Positions 1-6,978 of a stretch of 11,547 nucleotides of DNA are shown in pieces. The stretch comes from Fibrobacter sp. UBA4375 (lineage in GTDB: Bacteria > Fibrobacterota > Fibrobacteria > Fibrobacterales > Fibrobacteraceae). The stretch spans positions 1 through 11,547 of the forward strand of contig DGRZ01000026.1 of assembly GCA_002391195.1 (NCBI GenBank), written 5' to 3'. The translations under genes and the position numbers were made by a program. Every line of letters starts with the position of its first letter. The first letter of the stretch is position 1. Below the pieces are notes generated by a model. The model had not been told where the DNA came from and made no database searches. It saw only the letters and a list, made by a program, of their open reading frames with translations.

Positions 1-358
1 CGGCTTCGAGGGTCTTCTTGACCTTCAGGTTCACCGTTTCGTCAGTTTCGTGGAAGTACTGGCGCTGTTCGGAGTGGCCGATGATGATGTATTCGGCGCC
101 GATTTCCTTGACCATGTCAACGGAGACCTTACCCGTGTATGCGCCCTGGTCTTTCCAGTGGATGTCCTGGATGGCGAGCTTCACGTTGGTGCCCTTGATC
201 ACGTCGGCGACCTTGGCGGCGGCGAGGTAAGTCGGGGCGATGACCACTTCGGTCTTCTTCACGTCCTTGACGGCTTCCACGATGGCCTTGGCGAGTTCAA
301 CAGATTCGCTCACGGTCTTGTTCATTTTCCAGTTACCAGCGATGATATACTGACGCAT
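1..358 (-). CDS. tpiA: Triosephosphate isomerase, N-terminal 119 residues (runs off left edge)
   Basis: Cytoplasmic glycolytic and gluconeogenic enzyme interconverting dihydroxyacetone phosphate and glyceraldehyde 3-phosphate. Reading the minus strand from ATG 358-356 gives MRQYIIAGNWKMN, with the family N-terminal active-site segment (Asn9, Lys11), and then IIIGHSEQR with the catalytic His95. The rest of the ~250-residue (beta/alpha)8 barrel, including the catalytic glutamate loop and phosphate-binding loop 6, is beyond the left edge. The start is supported by a strong Shine-Dalgarno AAGGAG (minus strand, 369-364) five bases before the ATG. One small oddity is that the usual GHSERR motif reads GHSEQR, with Gln98 in place of Arg. 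The gene follows the lipoprotein gene on the same strand, but two terminators separate them, so it is probably transcribed from its own promoter. Identification is very secure from motifs. Confidence 0.96.
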   Translation of the reverse strand, partial: MRQYIIAGNWKMNKTVSESVELAKAIVEAVKDVKKTEVVIAPTYLAAAKVADVIKGTNVKLAIQDIHWKDQGAYTGKVSVDMVKEIGAEYIIIGHSEQRQYFHETDETVNLKVKKTLEA

Positions 359-410
359 AGATACTCCTTGGAGGGTTTAAATTTAACGGGCGTAAATTTA
401 GAAAAAAATG
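359..410 (-). promoter_or_regulatory. Leader and probable promoter region of tpiA
   Basis: Lies between the second terminator and the tpiA start. On the minus strand it carries a T-rich stretch, a -10-like CTAAATTTA element (401-393) and the AAGGAG ribosome binding site (369-364). No convincing -35 hexamer was found; TTGCGG (minus, 418-413) is too close to the proposed -10. The location is inferred mainly because tpiA must start transcription downstream of the two terminators. Confidence 0.3.
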
Positions 411-445
411 ACCGCAAGGGGTAGTCCGGCGTGGCTTTTGGCTAT

Positions 446-476
446 AAAAAAGGCGATGCCCGCACAAGGCGGGCAT
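446..476 (-). terminator. Second intrinsic terminator after the lipoprotein gene
   Basis: A perfect 8-bp inverted repeat ATGCCCGC / GCGGGCAT (456-463 and 469-476, 5-base loop) is followed on the minus strand by a T-run (complement of the A-run 446-451). Orientation fits the lipoprotein gene transcript, as a backup to the hairpin at 499-523. It could also be a dispersed terminator-like repeat. Confidence 0.7.
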
Positions 477-498
477 GACAAAGGTCGCCGGTGTGTGC

Positions 499-523
499 AA
501 AAAGCCCCGGCCTCTAGGCCGGG
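499..523 (-). terminator. Intrinsic terminator of the lipoprotein gene
   Basis: A perfect 7-bp GC-rich stem CCCGGCC / GGCCGGG (506-512 and 517-523) with a 4-base loop TCTA, followed on the minus strand by GCTTTTTG (complement of the A-run 499-503). It starts 14 bases after the stop codon of the gene at 537-977. Confidence 0.85.
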
Positions 524-536
524 ACGATTGCTCAAA

Positions 537-977
537 TTAGTAGTTGCTGGACTTGCTGGAAGTGGGGGCCGGAGAACCGCCGTAGCGGTCGCCCTCGATC
601 TTCACCAGGATCCATTCCTCTTCGTAGCCCTTGAGGCGGGCTTCGTCGGGGTGCTTCCAGAAAAGGCGGGTAATCAGGTTCCCTTCGCGGGTGTAGTATT
701 CCCACACGCTGGTGGAATCGTCGGTCTTTTCGTGGTCAGGAGGTCCCCACAGGAGGTTCACCATGTCGTTGGTCATGCCTTCTTCGATATAGCCCTGCTT
801 GAACACGTCTTTCAGGCGCTTGTCGATGCCCATGCTTTCCTTGATGGCGAAATATTCACGTTCGTATTCCTTGCGGCCTTCGCCACGTTCGATAAGGACC
901 GGAGAGGAATAGCGGCTGGCGCAGCTCCAGAACAGCATGGCGGAGAGCCCCAGGAGGCAAATATGTGCGAGTTTCAT
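537..977 (-). CDS. Small outer-envelope lipoprotein, BamE/SmpA-like
   Basis: A 146-residue protein with a lipoprotein signal peptide: the hydrophobic segment to residue 18 ends in LFWSC, predicting lipidation of Cys19 (Trp at -2 and Phe at -3 make the lipobox imperfect). The mature part has a charged helical stretch (about 30-65), then YIEEGMTNDMVNLLWGPPD (63-81) and VWEYY (91-95). This spacing of Gly-Met-Thr, Val, Trp-Gly-Pro-Pro-Asp and an aromatic strand recalls the BamE/SmpA-OmlA fold, in which proteins assist outer-membrane assembly. The tail is low complexity (Ser/Pro). A Shine-Dalgarno AGGAGA (987-982) sits correctly before the ATG, and a terminator follows the stop. It is transcribed divergently from the outer-membrane-like gene at 1062. 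The lipoprotein call is strong; the BamE likeness is by motif only, and it need not be the true BamE subunit. Confidence 0.75.
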   Translation of the reverse strand: MKLAHICLLGLSAMLFWSCASRYSSPVLIERGEGRKEYEREYFAIKESMGIDKRLKDVFKQGYIEEGMTNDMVNLLWGPPDHEKTDDSTSVWEYYTREGNLITRLFWKHPDEARLKGYEEEWILVKIEGDRYGGSPAPTSSKSSNY

Positions 978-1009
978 AGATTCTCCTATAAAGATTTATT
1001 TGACCCTAA

Positions 1010-1039
1010 TAATAAGAATTTGTGGAGCAAAAGTGGCAA
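1010..1039 (-). promoter_or_regulatory. Possible promoter of the lipoprotein gene
   Basis: On the minus strand TTGCCA (1039-1034) and TTATTA (1015-1010) are separated by 18 bp and lie 30-60 bases before the lipoprotein ATG. The match is moderate. The same 84-bp gap must also serve the divergent gene starting at 1062, for which no clear promoter or Shine-Dalgarno was found. Confidence 0.35.
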
Positions 1040-1061
1040 TTATTTTTATTTTTTTGCTGAA

Positions 1062-2045
1062 ATGATTGCGATTCGCATGACATTGGCCCGTTTTCTCGTG
1101 GTGCTTGTGGTGTTTGCCGCACCGGCCTTGGCCAGCGACTTCAACCAGAGTGCCCAGAACGGCTTCAGGTATGGCCCCAACCTGTCGTGGCGGCTCATGG
1201 GCAACACCCCCTTCGTGTGGGGGCAGTGGCTGCCCCAGGCCGAGGGTTCTTTGCGTTACACCTGGCTTGAACCCCTGGATAGCCTGAATTACGGCGATGC
1301 CTTGGGCGTTACGCCCACCTACCTGAAAATGGCGGCCTCCTTGGAAGTATCTCCTTTTTATGGCGGTTATACTGCAGGTCTCGGCCTTAGGCCGTTCAGG
1401 ACGAACCCCCAGCTGGAGGTGACGTTCATGTACGAGAGTTACCTCTACTTCAATTCCAACCTGGAAATGGTGACCTCCGATGTGGAAGGTTCCGGCAAAA
1501 TTGCGGAAACCTGGAATGCCGACTACATCTCCGACAATGTGCGGCAAAACGATTCTGCGGCCTGGGACTACTCCCAGCTGTTCGACTTTGGCGCTTCGGT
1601 GGAATACTTTTTCAAGGCAGGTTCCCTGCTGGGCGTTGGCATCCATTACGTGCTGTCGGACATCACTACGGACTTTGAGGCCAAGAGCTACGACTACAAG
1701 CGAAACATGCCCATATTCAACAGGGATTTCTTGATGGAATTGCAGTTCTACGGTCGCCTGGCCTTCAACGAATACTTTGCGGGCGTTTTCGAGACGAACT
1801 ACCTACGCACAGGTTACTTGCGCAAGGGCGGCTCCGTAGAAAAGGAATCCCTGGGTTACGGGATAATCAAGGCTGGTCCGCAACTGTCCTGGAACAATGG
1901 GCTGAACAGCGTCACGCTGCAGTTCGGCGGCTGGAAACGGCACAAGTCCAGGTTCTACGACGGCTCAGTTGCGCAGGAGTTCCTGGTTCAGCTTGAGTAT
2001 GAGGGGTATTTTCCGTTTCCCCTCTCCCGGAACTTTTCGGAATAA
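1062..2045 (+). CDS. Secreted, probably outer-membrane beta-barrel protein of unknown function
   Basis: A 327-residue protein with an export signal (Arg5/Arg10, hydrophobic run 11-20, predicted cleavage after Ala24 in PALA-S). The remainder has no long hydrophobic helix. It alternates polar and aromatic residues with many Tyr, Phe, Trp and Gly, and repeated patterns such as GGYTAGLGLRPF and LEVTFMYESYLYF, typical of amphipathic beta-strands in an outer-membrane barrel. No enzyme motif was recognised. The reading frame stays open upstream to about 408, but that part covers the lipoprotein gene antisense and has no signal peptide, so I start at ATG 1062 (ATG 1077 is equally compatible). Neither start has a good Shine-Dalgarno. 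Its last 81 bases overlap the convergent gene at 1965-2723. The beta-barrel call is inference from composition. Confidence 0.7.
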   Translation: MIAIRMTLARFLVVLVVFAAPALASDFNQSAQNGFRYGPNLSWRLMGNTPFVWGQWLPQAEGSLRYTWLEPLDSLNYGDALGVTPTYLKMAASLEVSPFYGGYTAGLGLRPFRTNPQLEVTFMYESYLYFNSNLEMVTSDVEGSGKIAETWNADYISDNVRQNDSAAWDYSQLFDFGASVEYFFKAGSLLGVGIHYVLSDITTDFEAKSYDYKRNMPIFNRDFLMELQFYGRLAFNEYFAGVFETNYLRTGYLRKGGSVEKESLGYGIIKAGPQLSWNNGLNSVTLQFGGWKRHKSRFYDGSVAQEFLVQLEYEGYFPFPLSRNFSE

Positions 2046-2723
2046 ACCGTTGAACCCGTTCTTGTAGCGGGACTTTATGGGGTCTTCTTTCAGGGCCTCG
2101 GCGGTGTAGGCGGAACGCACCCAAAGGTCGCCCCGGTATTTTTCGTTCGAAAGCTTAATCAAGGTCGGGAGCCTCGTTCCCGAAAAGTCCTTCCACTGCC
2201 CGATTCTAAAGAGCCTGCTTTCTTTGTAGGCACCCCTCATGGAGACGCTGTCCGGTTCTTCTAGCCGGTTGACGGACATGGACCACCACATGTTGGAAAG
2301 TGCGGTCGAGAGGACGGTGGCGGGCTGCTCCGTAGTGTCCTTGCAGAGAAACGCCCCATTGGCGAGGAGCTCCAGGTCGTCTAGCCTGAGGGGGGTGTTG
2401 CCGATGGTTTCCCGCAGGTGGTGCAGCCCCAGCTGCCGCTTGACTTTCGGGTTCTCGAATTCCATGTAGCGGTAGGCCCCCGCGGTAATAAAACGGAAGG
2501 GCTTGGCGTTGGGGAAACTCACGTAAAAAGTGTCCAGGGCCTCCGGATGGTGCCTCCACTGGATGTCCATGCTGGTGCGGCTCTTGGCCTCGTTTACGAA
2601 CCTGCCTTCTACGTTTACTATCAGGCCCTTGTCCAAAAGGAAATGCGGACACAGTTCCTGGGCAAAGGCTCCGGAATAGGCCAGGGCCACTGCGAAGATG
2701 AATTTTGTAAACGAAAGACGCAT
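1965..2723 (-). CDS. Secreted protein of unknown function (distantly LolA-like)
   Basis: A 252-residue protein starting MRLSFTKFIFAVALAYSGAFA-QE, a clear Sec signal peptide cleaved near residue 21. The mature part has beta-rich stretches (SRTSMDIQWRHHP, DTFYVSFPN, KPFRFITAGAYRYMEF) followed by TIGNTPLRLDDLELLANGAFLC (109-130). That pattern, strands describing a small matrix or product followed by a 'dominant Leu-Asp-Leu-Glu-Leu-Leu-x-Asn-Gly' segment, is loosely reminiscent of LolA/DUF4292-type periplasmic lipoprotein-handling folds, but I cannot claim membership. The C-terminal part is basic. It lies downstream of and on the same strand as the M23 peptidase gene, 75 bp away with a long hairpin between. 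No good Shine-Dalgarno precedes the ATG. Its 3' end overlaps the opposite-strand gene by 81 bp. The function is unknown. Confidence 0.75.
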   Translation of the reverse strand: MRLSFTKFIFAVALAYSGAFAQELCPHFLLDKGLIVNVEGRFVNEAKSRTSMDIQWRHHPEALDTFYVSFPNAKPFRFITAGAYRYMEFENPKVKRQLGLHHLRETIGNTPLRLDDLELLANGAFLCKDTTEQPATVLSTALSNMWWSMSVNRLEEPDSVSMRGAYKESRLFRIGQWKDFSGTRLPTLIKLSNEKYRGDLWVRSAYTAEALKEDPIKSRYKNGFNGLFRKVPGEGKRKIPLILKLNQELLRN

Positions 2724-2736
2724 GACTTGAAGTTAT

Positions 2737-2793
2737 GAATTCGGATTTCGGAGTTAGGAATTATAATAATTCTGAATTCTGAAATCCGAACTC
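2737..2793. repeat. Long imperfect inverted repeat (intergenic hairpin)
   Basis: The sequence folds on itself about base 2765: AATTAT/ATAATT at the centre, then GGATTTCGGAG against CTGAAATCC farther out, giving about 28 paired positions with only a few mismatches or G-T pairs. The arms are made of short reiterated units like TTCGGA, TTCGGAG and TTCTGAA. It fills almost the whole gap between the M23 gene (stop at 2798) and the secreted protein gene (start at 2723). It has no T-run after the stem on either strand, so it is not a standard intrinsic terminator. It could stabilise the upstream mRNA end, attenuate readthrough, or be a dispersed intergenic repeat. Confidence 0.7.
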
Positions 2794-2797
2794 CGAA

Positions 2798-4621
2798 TTA
2801 AAATTTCGGCACTACCACGTCGAACTCCGCCTTGTTGTGGGCTTCGTCTTCCAACTGGATGTGGAGCTTGTCGCCTTTTTTGAGGCGGCGCCCGTCCAGC
2901 ACGATTTCACGGGGTTCGGAATCGTATTCGGTAGGAATCCAGTTGCCGTTTACGGTGGTCTGTATGGAGTTGCCGTTCTCGAATCCGTCGTAGCGGAACA
3001 GGGTCGGGATACGCAGCACGTCCTGTTCCTTGCCCAAGATGAATGACTTGCCCCAGTAGGGGGTACCCAGGGTGGGTGCGGTCTTGTTCAGGATGTTTGC
3101 AAGGTCCCGGAGTTCGTTCACCTGGGCGCAACGCTTGCTTGTGCCCTCTTGCTTGCTAAAGATAAACCAGCGGCGGCTGGTCTCGCCCAGCCAGTAGAGC
3201 GGTGCGGATTCCTTGCCCTGGTCCAGGCAGACTTCCCAGCTGCCCGTAAAGTGGAGGCCCTTGGGGTGGAACTCGTAAAAGTCCAGGCTGTCGGTGTGGG
3301 TCTTGGTGACGGCCAGCACCTGGGTTTCGTTGCCGAAGGCGCTACGGAGCTTGGTAATCTTCTGGGAAATGGACACGCTGTCTAGGGAAACGTTCCACTG
3401 CTCAGTCTTTTCGTTTTGGTGCACGGCGTGCATGGCGATGGTCCCGCCGCTATACCCGATGAACCTGGCCTTGGGGAACTTCTGGACGATTTTCCCGAGA
3501 GTGACTCCCCGGTGGGGAAACGCTTTGCACAGGTCCTCGTCGAGAATGTTCTTGGAACTGTCCTGCACCGAGAATTTTTGGCCCTTGTCGCAGAGGGCAA
3601 GGTCCAGCATACTCCGGCTCATGAAACTGTACAGGGGAGATTCCTGCACCTGCTTTTGCAATATGGGGGAGTTTCCTGCGCAGGAATCCTGGAAGGTGAA
3701 TTCCCGTGAAGTTTTTCGGCCCACCATGTCTTCTACTTCTACTCGGTACTTGGAGCCCACCTTCAGGGCGGCATCTACAAAGTGCCAGTCCCCGGCGGTG
3801 TCCGCCTCTTCGGCCCACAGCAGTTCCGTTCGGATTTTCAGCATGTTGCCGTAGGTCAGGGTGTCCTGGATTTTTTCGTAGGCCTTCTTTTTTCCCTCCC
3901 ACAGGGTGAGCCTGCGGATAGACATGGGATTCTCCTTGGGGTGGCGGCTGTAGTCGGCAATCTTTACCGCCAGGTAGGCCTTCTCCTTTTTCCAGCCGGG
4001 GTATTCTACGCAGCCCTTGTCCAGGGCCTCGGGGCCGGTGACGGCCATGTCGTCTTTTTGCCACACGGCCATGCCGAAAATTTGCGGGTCCAGGGTGTCG
4101 CCGCAATAGACTCCGTTTCTGCAGGGAGAAATCACGTTGTTCTTGCCCTGGCGGATTTCCAGGTGCAGGTGGGGGTTTCCGATGCCGGTGCTACCGGAAA
4201 ATGTCAGGGTGTCGCCCTTCTTGTAGGGGGCGTTCGGTTTCAAGATGACGTCGTTGCTCTTTTTGCTGAACTGCTCTGCGATATAGAGGCTGTCCAACTT
4301 GCCGAAACTGCTCTGGTGGGCAAAGACCCAGGTCTTGCCGCTTTCGCCCTTGAAGAACATCACCTTGCCGTAAAAGAAGGGGGAAACCCGGATTTCTTCG
4401 ACCTTGCCGTTTTCTGGAGCGTAGATGACCCAGCCTTCTTCCATGAGGGTGGAGTAGTCCACGCCGGCGTGGTAGCGGGTGCCGCGGTTCTCGCCGAAGG
4501 AGGAGGTGAGGTAGGCGTCCTTCTGGAAGGGAGAATATACGGGCTCTGCGGCAGTAGCGAGGTTCACAAAAGTGGCACCCGCAAGGCACAGGGCGGTGAA
4601 AATGTTCTTGGATAAGCGCAT
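2798..4621 (-). CDS. Exported M23-family metallopeptidase with a large C-terminal extension
   Basis: A 607-residue protein, probably a zinc endopeptidase acting on peptidoglycan cross-links in the periplasm. The start at 4621 gives a clean signal peptide (MRLSKNIFTALCLAG...ATAA, cleaved near 24-25); the frame extends to an ATG at 4666, but that would bury the signal. The LytM-type domain spans about 27-185: SSFGENRGTRYHAGVDY with zinc ligands His51 and Asp55, a further His102 in VFAHQSS, and NPHLHLE with His151 and His153. All expected catalytic and metal positions are therefore present, suggesting an active enzyme. Residues about 186-607 form a long, probably beta-rich region that I do not recognise; it includes two Cys-containing segments. 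No Shine-Dalgarno is obvious. It is divergent from the GH5 gene and precedes the secreted gene at 1965-2723. Confidence 0.87.
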   Translation of the reverse strand: MRLSKNIFTALCLAGATFVNLATAAEPVYSPFQKDAYLTSSFGENRGTRYHAGVDYSTLMEEGWVIYAPENGKVEEIRVSPFFYGKVMFFKGESGKTWVFAHQSSFGKLDSLYIAEQFSKKSNDVILKPNAPYKKGDTLTFSGSTGIGNPHLHLEIRQGKNNVISPCRNGVYCGDTLDPQIFGMAVWQKDDMAVTGPEALDKGCVEYPGWKKEKAYLAVKIADYSRHPKENPMSIRRLTLWEGKKKAYEKIQDTLTYGNMLKIRTELLWAEEADTAGDWHFVDAALKVGSKYRVEVEDMVGRKTSREFTFQDSCAGNSPILQKQVQESPLYSFMSRSMLDLALCDKGQKFSVQDSSKNILDEDLCKAFPHRGVTLGKIVQKFPKARFIGYSGGTIAMHAVHQNEKTEQWNVSLDSVSISQKITKLRSAFGNETQVLAVTKTHTDSLDFYEFHPKGLHFTGSWEVCLDQGKESAPLYWLGETSRRWFIFSKQEGTSKRCAQVNELRDLANILNKTAPTLGTPYWGKSFILGKEQDVLRIPTLFRYDGFENGNSIQTTVNGNWIPTEYDSEPREIVLDGRRLKKGDKLHIQLEDEAHNKAEFDVVVPKF

Positions 4622-4652
4622 ATTGTAAAAATAGTAAAACACTTTTCCCGTT

Positions 4653-4663
4653 GACATAATGTC
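4653..4663. promoter_or_regulatory. Short perfect dyad between divergent genes
   Basis: GACAT-A-ATGTC is a perfect 11-base dyad, located 32 bp before the M23 start and 88 bp before the GH5 start. It may be an operator for either gene or chance; there is no second copy in the window that I could find. Confidence 0.2.
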
Positions 4664-4693
4664 CATAGTAAATCTTTTTTAGGGGTTCTTTTC

Positions 4694-4721
4694 TTGCCCT
4701 CCATAAGGTAATTTGTATCTG
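4694..4721 (+). promoter_or_regulatory. Possible promoter of the GH5 gene
   Basis: TTGCCC (4694-4699) and TATCTG (4716-4721) are 16 bp apart, placing transcription start about 20 bases before the ATG. A Shine-Dalgarno-like GAAGGT (4740-4745) follows. The match to consensus is only partial and other placements are possible. Confidence 0.3.
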
Positions 4722-4750
4722 GATGGATTTAATGGGATTGAAGGTGTCCA

Positions 4751-6400
4751 ATGATGTTCAAGCTAAACATTAGGCGGGTTGCCTGTTCCGTTTTGGCGGC
4801 AACGGCTATTTCGGCAGTGAATTCTTTTGCGGTGACGAGTCAGTTCCGCGGCGTAAACTGGGCCGACAAACGCGACAATTTCGTGTCTGACGTGCTGGTG
4901 CTTTCGGGCATGAGCCTTTCGGACAATTACCAGTCGGCCTCCGTAGTGGCGGACCGCGTTATCGGGCAGTTCCAGGAATTGTTTGGCACCAACAGCGTAC
5001 GCATCCCGGTAAACGAACCCACGGTTTCCAAGTTTTGGGATACCTACACGGGCGTTATCGACATGGCTCTTTCTAAGGGGCGCGTGGTGATGGGCTACTG
5101 GGGCCCGGCACAACCTGCAGGCCCCAAGAACATGAATGACTGGTGGAGCATGTGGGCAAAGGTTGTCGAAAAGTACGGCGACCACCCGAATGCGTATTTT
5201 GAAGTCTTTAACGAACCGCACATGTACAGCAAAACGGAACTGCGCGACCTTTACGCCCAGTGGCTGAGCAAGTTCCCGAATGTGCCGCGCGACCATATTC
5301 TGCTTGACGGCTCGGGCCTTGCCTGGAATGTGCCCGACATTGCCGACGACCCGCGTTTTGAAGGTTGCCTTTTCGCGGTGCACGAATACACCTTCTGGAA
5401 CATGAGTATTACCACCGAACAGGGCTGGAAAGACAGCTTCAAGGGCAAGGTGGGCAAGTACATTGACCGTACGGTGTGTACGGAGTGGGGCGGCGCCATG
5501 AGCCCCGGTGACAAGAACGGTGTGCATTACGACTACATGGACTACAATTCCACTCCGACCAACTACTTTATGGCCTATATCCGCGGCATGTCGGACCAGC
5601 TGCGCGAATGGGAAATGGGCAGCTTTTACTGGCCGGGGCTTCGCGATGGTGACTGGTACAGCATGACCAAGCGCACCGGCGAAGGGGCGAACATCAAGCT
5701 CGAAATCGTGAACCAGTCGGGTGTTGACTGGATGAAAATGGCCTGGGCCGATACGGTCGAGACGACTCCGCTGGTGCGGGAGGCTTTTGGCGGTGAACCC
5801 GCGGCGATTCCGGGGGTCATAGAAGCCGAAAACTATGACAAGGGCGGAAACCGTTTCACTTTTTACGATAGGGACGCCGCAAACAAGGGCAAGTCCTATC
5901 GCGAAGATGCCGTGGATGTGGTTTCCCTTGAAGATGCGACTTGCGGCAGTGTTGCCTGCAAGGGCTATGCGGTTGGCTATACCGAGGTGGACGAGTGGCT
6001 GGAATACAGCGTGAAGGTCGCTTCCGATGGTCAATACAACGTTTCCGTAAACGTGGCCACGGCTTCTGAAACCTCGAAAATCCTGCTCCTTGTCGATGAC
6101 GAGGCAATTGGCGATACGGTTGCTTTGGAAAAGATCGACACGACCTGGAATGTGTACAAAGAAATCGATATTGGCACGGTGGACCTTGCTGCAGGCGAAC
6201 ATGTTTTGAAACTCTCCATTGCCGGTAGCTATGTGAATGTGGACTGGATCAGGTTCGGCGAAGGGACTATGGGACTCCGCAAAATTTTGCCAGCTGTTTC
6301 ACCCGAGGCGGTGGCTCCGCGACTCCGCAAACAGGGCGGCATGCTCTTTGTCGAAAAGAACGGAATGCGTTTCGATTTGACGGGCCACCGTATTAGGTGA
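4751..6400 (+). CDS. Secreted glycoside hydrolase family 5 enzyme with CBM6 and C-terminal basic module
   Basis: A 549-residue secreted enzyme likely acting on beta-linked plant cell-wall polysaccharide (cellulose, mannan or other hemicellulose; the substrate cannot be read from sequence). A signal peptide covers about 1-27 (hydrophobic 10-22, SFA-VT). The GH5 domain (about 30-340) shows NSVRIPVN (Arg84), the acid/base Glu155 in FEVFNEPH, VHEYTFW (His211, Tyr213), the nucleophile Glu245 in CTEWGG, and a late Trp294 (FYWPG). A CBM6 follows (about 353-503: IPGVIEAENYDKGG, VDVVSLED, GYTEVDEWLEYSV, ending VNVDWIRFGE). The last ~45 residues are basic and end LFVEKNGMRFDLTGHRIR, like the Fibrobacter-specific C-terminal module that may serve surface retention or secretion. 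GAAGGT lies five bases before ATG 4751; the next ATG codon (4754) is an equally good start. Codons are GC-rich, like the genes to its left. Confidence 0.93.
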   Translation: MMFKLNIRRVACSVLAATAISAVNSFAVTSQFRGVNWADKRDNFVSDVLVLSGMSLSDNYQSASVVADRVIGQFQELFGTNSVRIPVNEPTVSKFWDTYTGVIDMALSKGRVVMGYWGPAQPAGPKNMNDWWSMWAKVVEKYGDHPNAYFEVFNEPHMYSKTELRDLYAQWLSKFPNVPRDHILLDGSGLAWNVPDIADDPRFEGCLFAVHEYTFWNMSITTEQGWKDSFKGKVGKYIDRTVCTEWGGAMSPGDKNGVHYDYMDYNSTPTNYFMAYIRGMSDQLREWEMGSFYWPGLRDGDWYSMTKRTGEGANIKLEIVNQSGVDWMKMAWADTVETTPLVREAFGGEPAAIPGVIEAENYDKGGNRFTFYDRDAANKGKSYREDAVDVVSLEDATCGSVACKGYAVGYTEVDEWLEYSVKVASDGQYNVSVNVATASETSKILLLVDDEAIGDTVALEKIDTTWNVYKEIDIGTVDLAAGEHVLKLSIAGSYVNVDWIRFGEGTMGLRKILPAVSPEAVAPRLRKQGGMLFVEKNGMRFDLTGHRIR

Positions 6401-6435
6401 ACAGACGGGTGAATAAGGGCTAACGTGATTTTTTA

Positions 6436-6930
6436 TCACCCCCGCGAGTTCTTCTTTTTTGCCCTGTATGCGACCTTGCGTTCACCAACGCAGTTCAAGG
6501 CAAGCGTTTTGTTCATGTAGTTCGCGCGTTCTAGTTCTATTGCGTTGCGCAGAATGCTTGTAAGAAAATCGTTAGGGCTTGAGCTAGCCTCGGTCGCCAA
6601 CTTTTGTACTGTTTCTTGCAAGTCGTAAGGAACCTGGACGGTCATGCTCTTCATCGGAGTTATGTACAGTTCGCCACCGACGGCCTCCGACATCTTCAGC
6701 AACTGCTTGTACGAAGGGTTCGTTTTCAAGGATGCAATGCGCGAGATAGCGCTTTGCGTCGTGCCCATCTTGTCAGCGACATCTTGCTGCGTGAGCCCCA
6801 AGGAATCTTTCAGGAAATCAAAATCCGTCAGGAATGCCGATAACGCCTCGTAAGTCTTGGCGTACGAATCCAGACCTTCGTCTTCGTTTTCGAGCGAAGA
6901 CATAAAATCGATGACTTGATTTTTTTTCAT
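6436..6930 (-). CDS. XRE helix-turn-helix regulator fused to a ribbon-helix-helix domain
   Basis: A 164-residue cytoplasmic DNA-binding protein. Residues about 38-92 form an XRE/HigA-like helix-turn-helix (LGLTQQDVADKMGTTQSAIS then RI, SYKQLLKMSEAVGGELYI). Residues about 95-137 fit a ribbon-helix-helix: strand SMTVQVPYD, helix LQETVQKLATEAS, turn SPN, helix DFLTSILRNAIELERA. The tail is basic. The HTH half resembles antitoxins that accompany RelE/HigB toxins, but no toxin gene lies next to it, so it is either an orphan antitoxin or a stand-alone regulator. A strong Shine-Dalgarno AGGGAG (6943-6938) sits seven bases before the ATG. The promoter contains a perfect 10-bp palindrome, suggesting autorepression. 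It converges on the GH5 gene with a 35-bp gap. The domain calls are my motif reading. Confidence 0.85.
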   Translation of the reverse strand: MKKNQVIDFMSSLENEDEGLDSYAKTYEALSAFLTDFDFLKDSLGLTQQDVADKMGTTQSAISRIASLKTNPSYKQLLKMSEAVGGELYITPMKSMTVQVPYDLQETVQKLATEASSSPNDFLTSILRNAIELERANYMNKTLALNCVGERKVAYRAKKKNSRG

Positions 6931-6978
6931 TGCATAACTCCCTGTTTGACAAGTTCTCTGTATTGCTTCAGTTTTGTA

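Noticed and set aside
408..1061. Upstream part of the long plus-strand frame that ends at 2045
   Set aside because: It runs antisense to the lipoprotein gene and its terminator; a signal peptide begins only at 1062/1077, so the upstream frame is an accidental open frame in GC-rich DNA.
3782..4615. 277-codon plus-strand frame across the M23 gene
   Set aside because: The M23 peptidase on the other strand carries all catalytic motifs; this frame has none and is a shadow.
4763..6202. 479-codon open frame antisense to the GH5 gene
   Set aside because: Its product is rich in His, Arg and Val with no domain, and it mirrors the GC-rich codons of the strongly supported GH5 gene.
6425..6439. GTGAT-TTTTT-ATCAC hairpin between the convergent GH5 and XRE-RHH genes
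   Set aside because: Only five mostly A/T pairs, with the T-run in the loop and not after the stem; not a convincing terminator.
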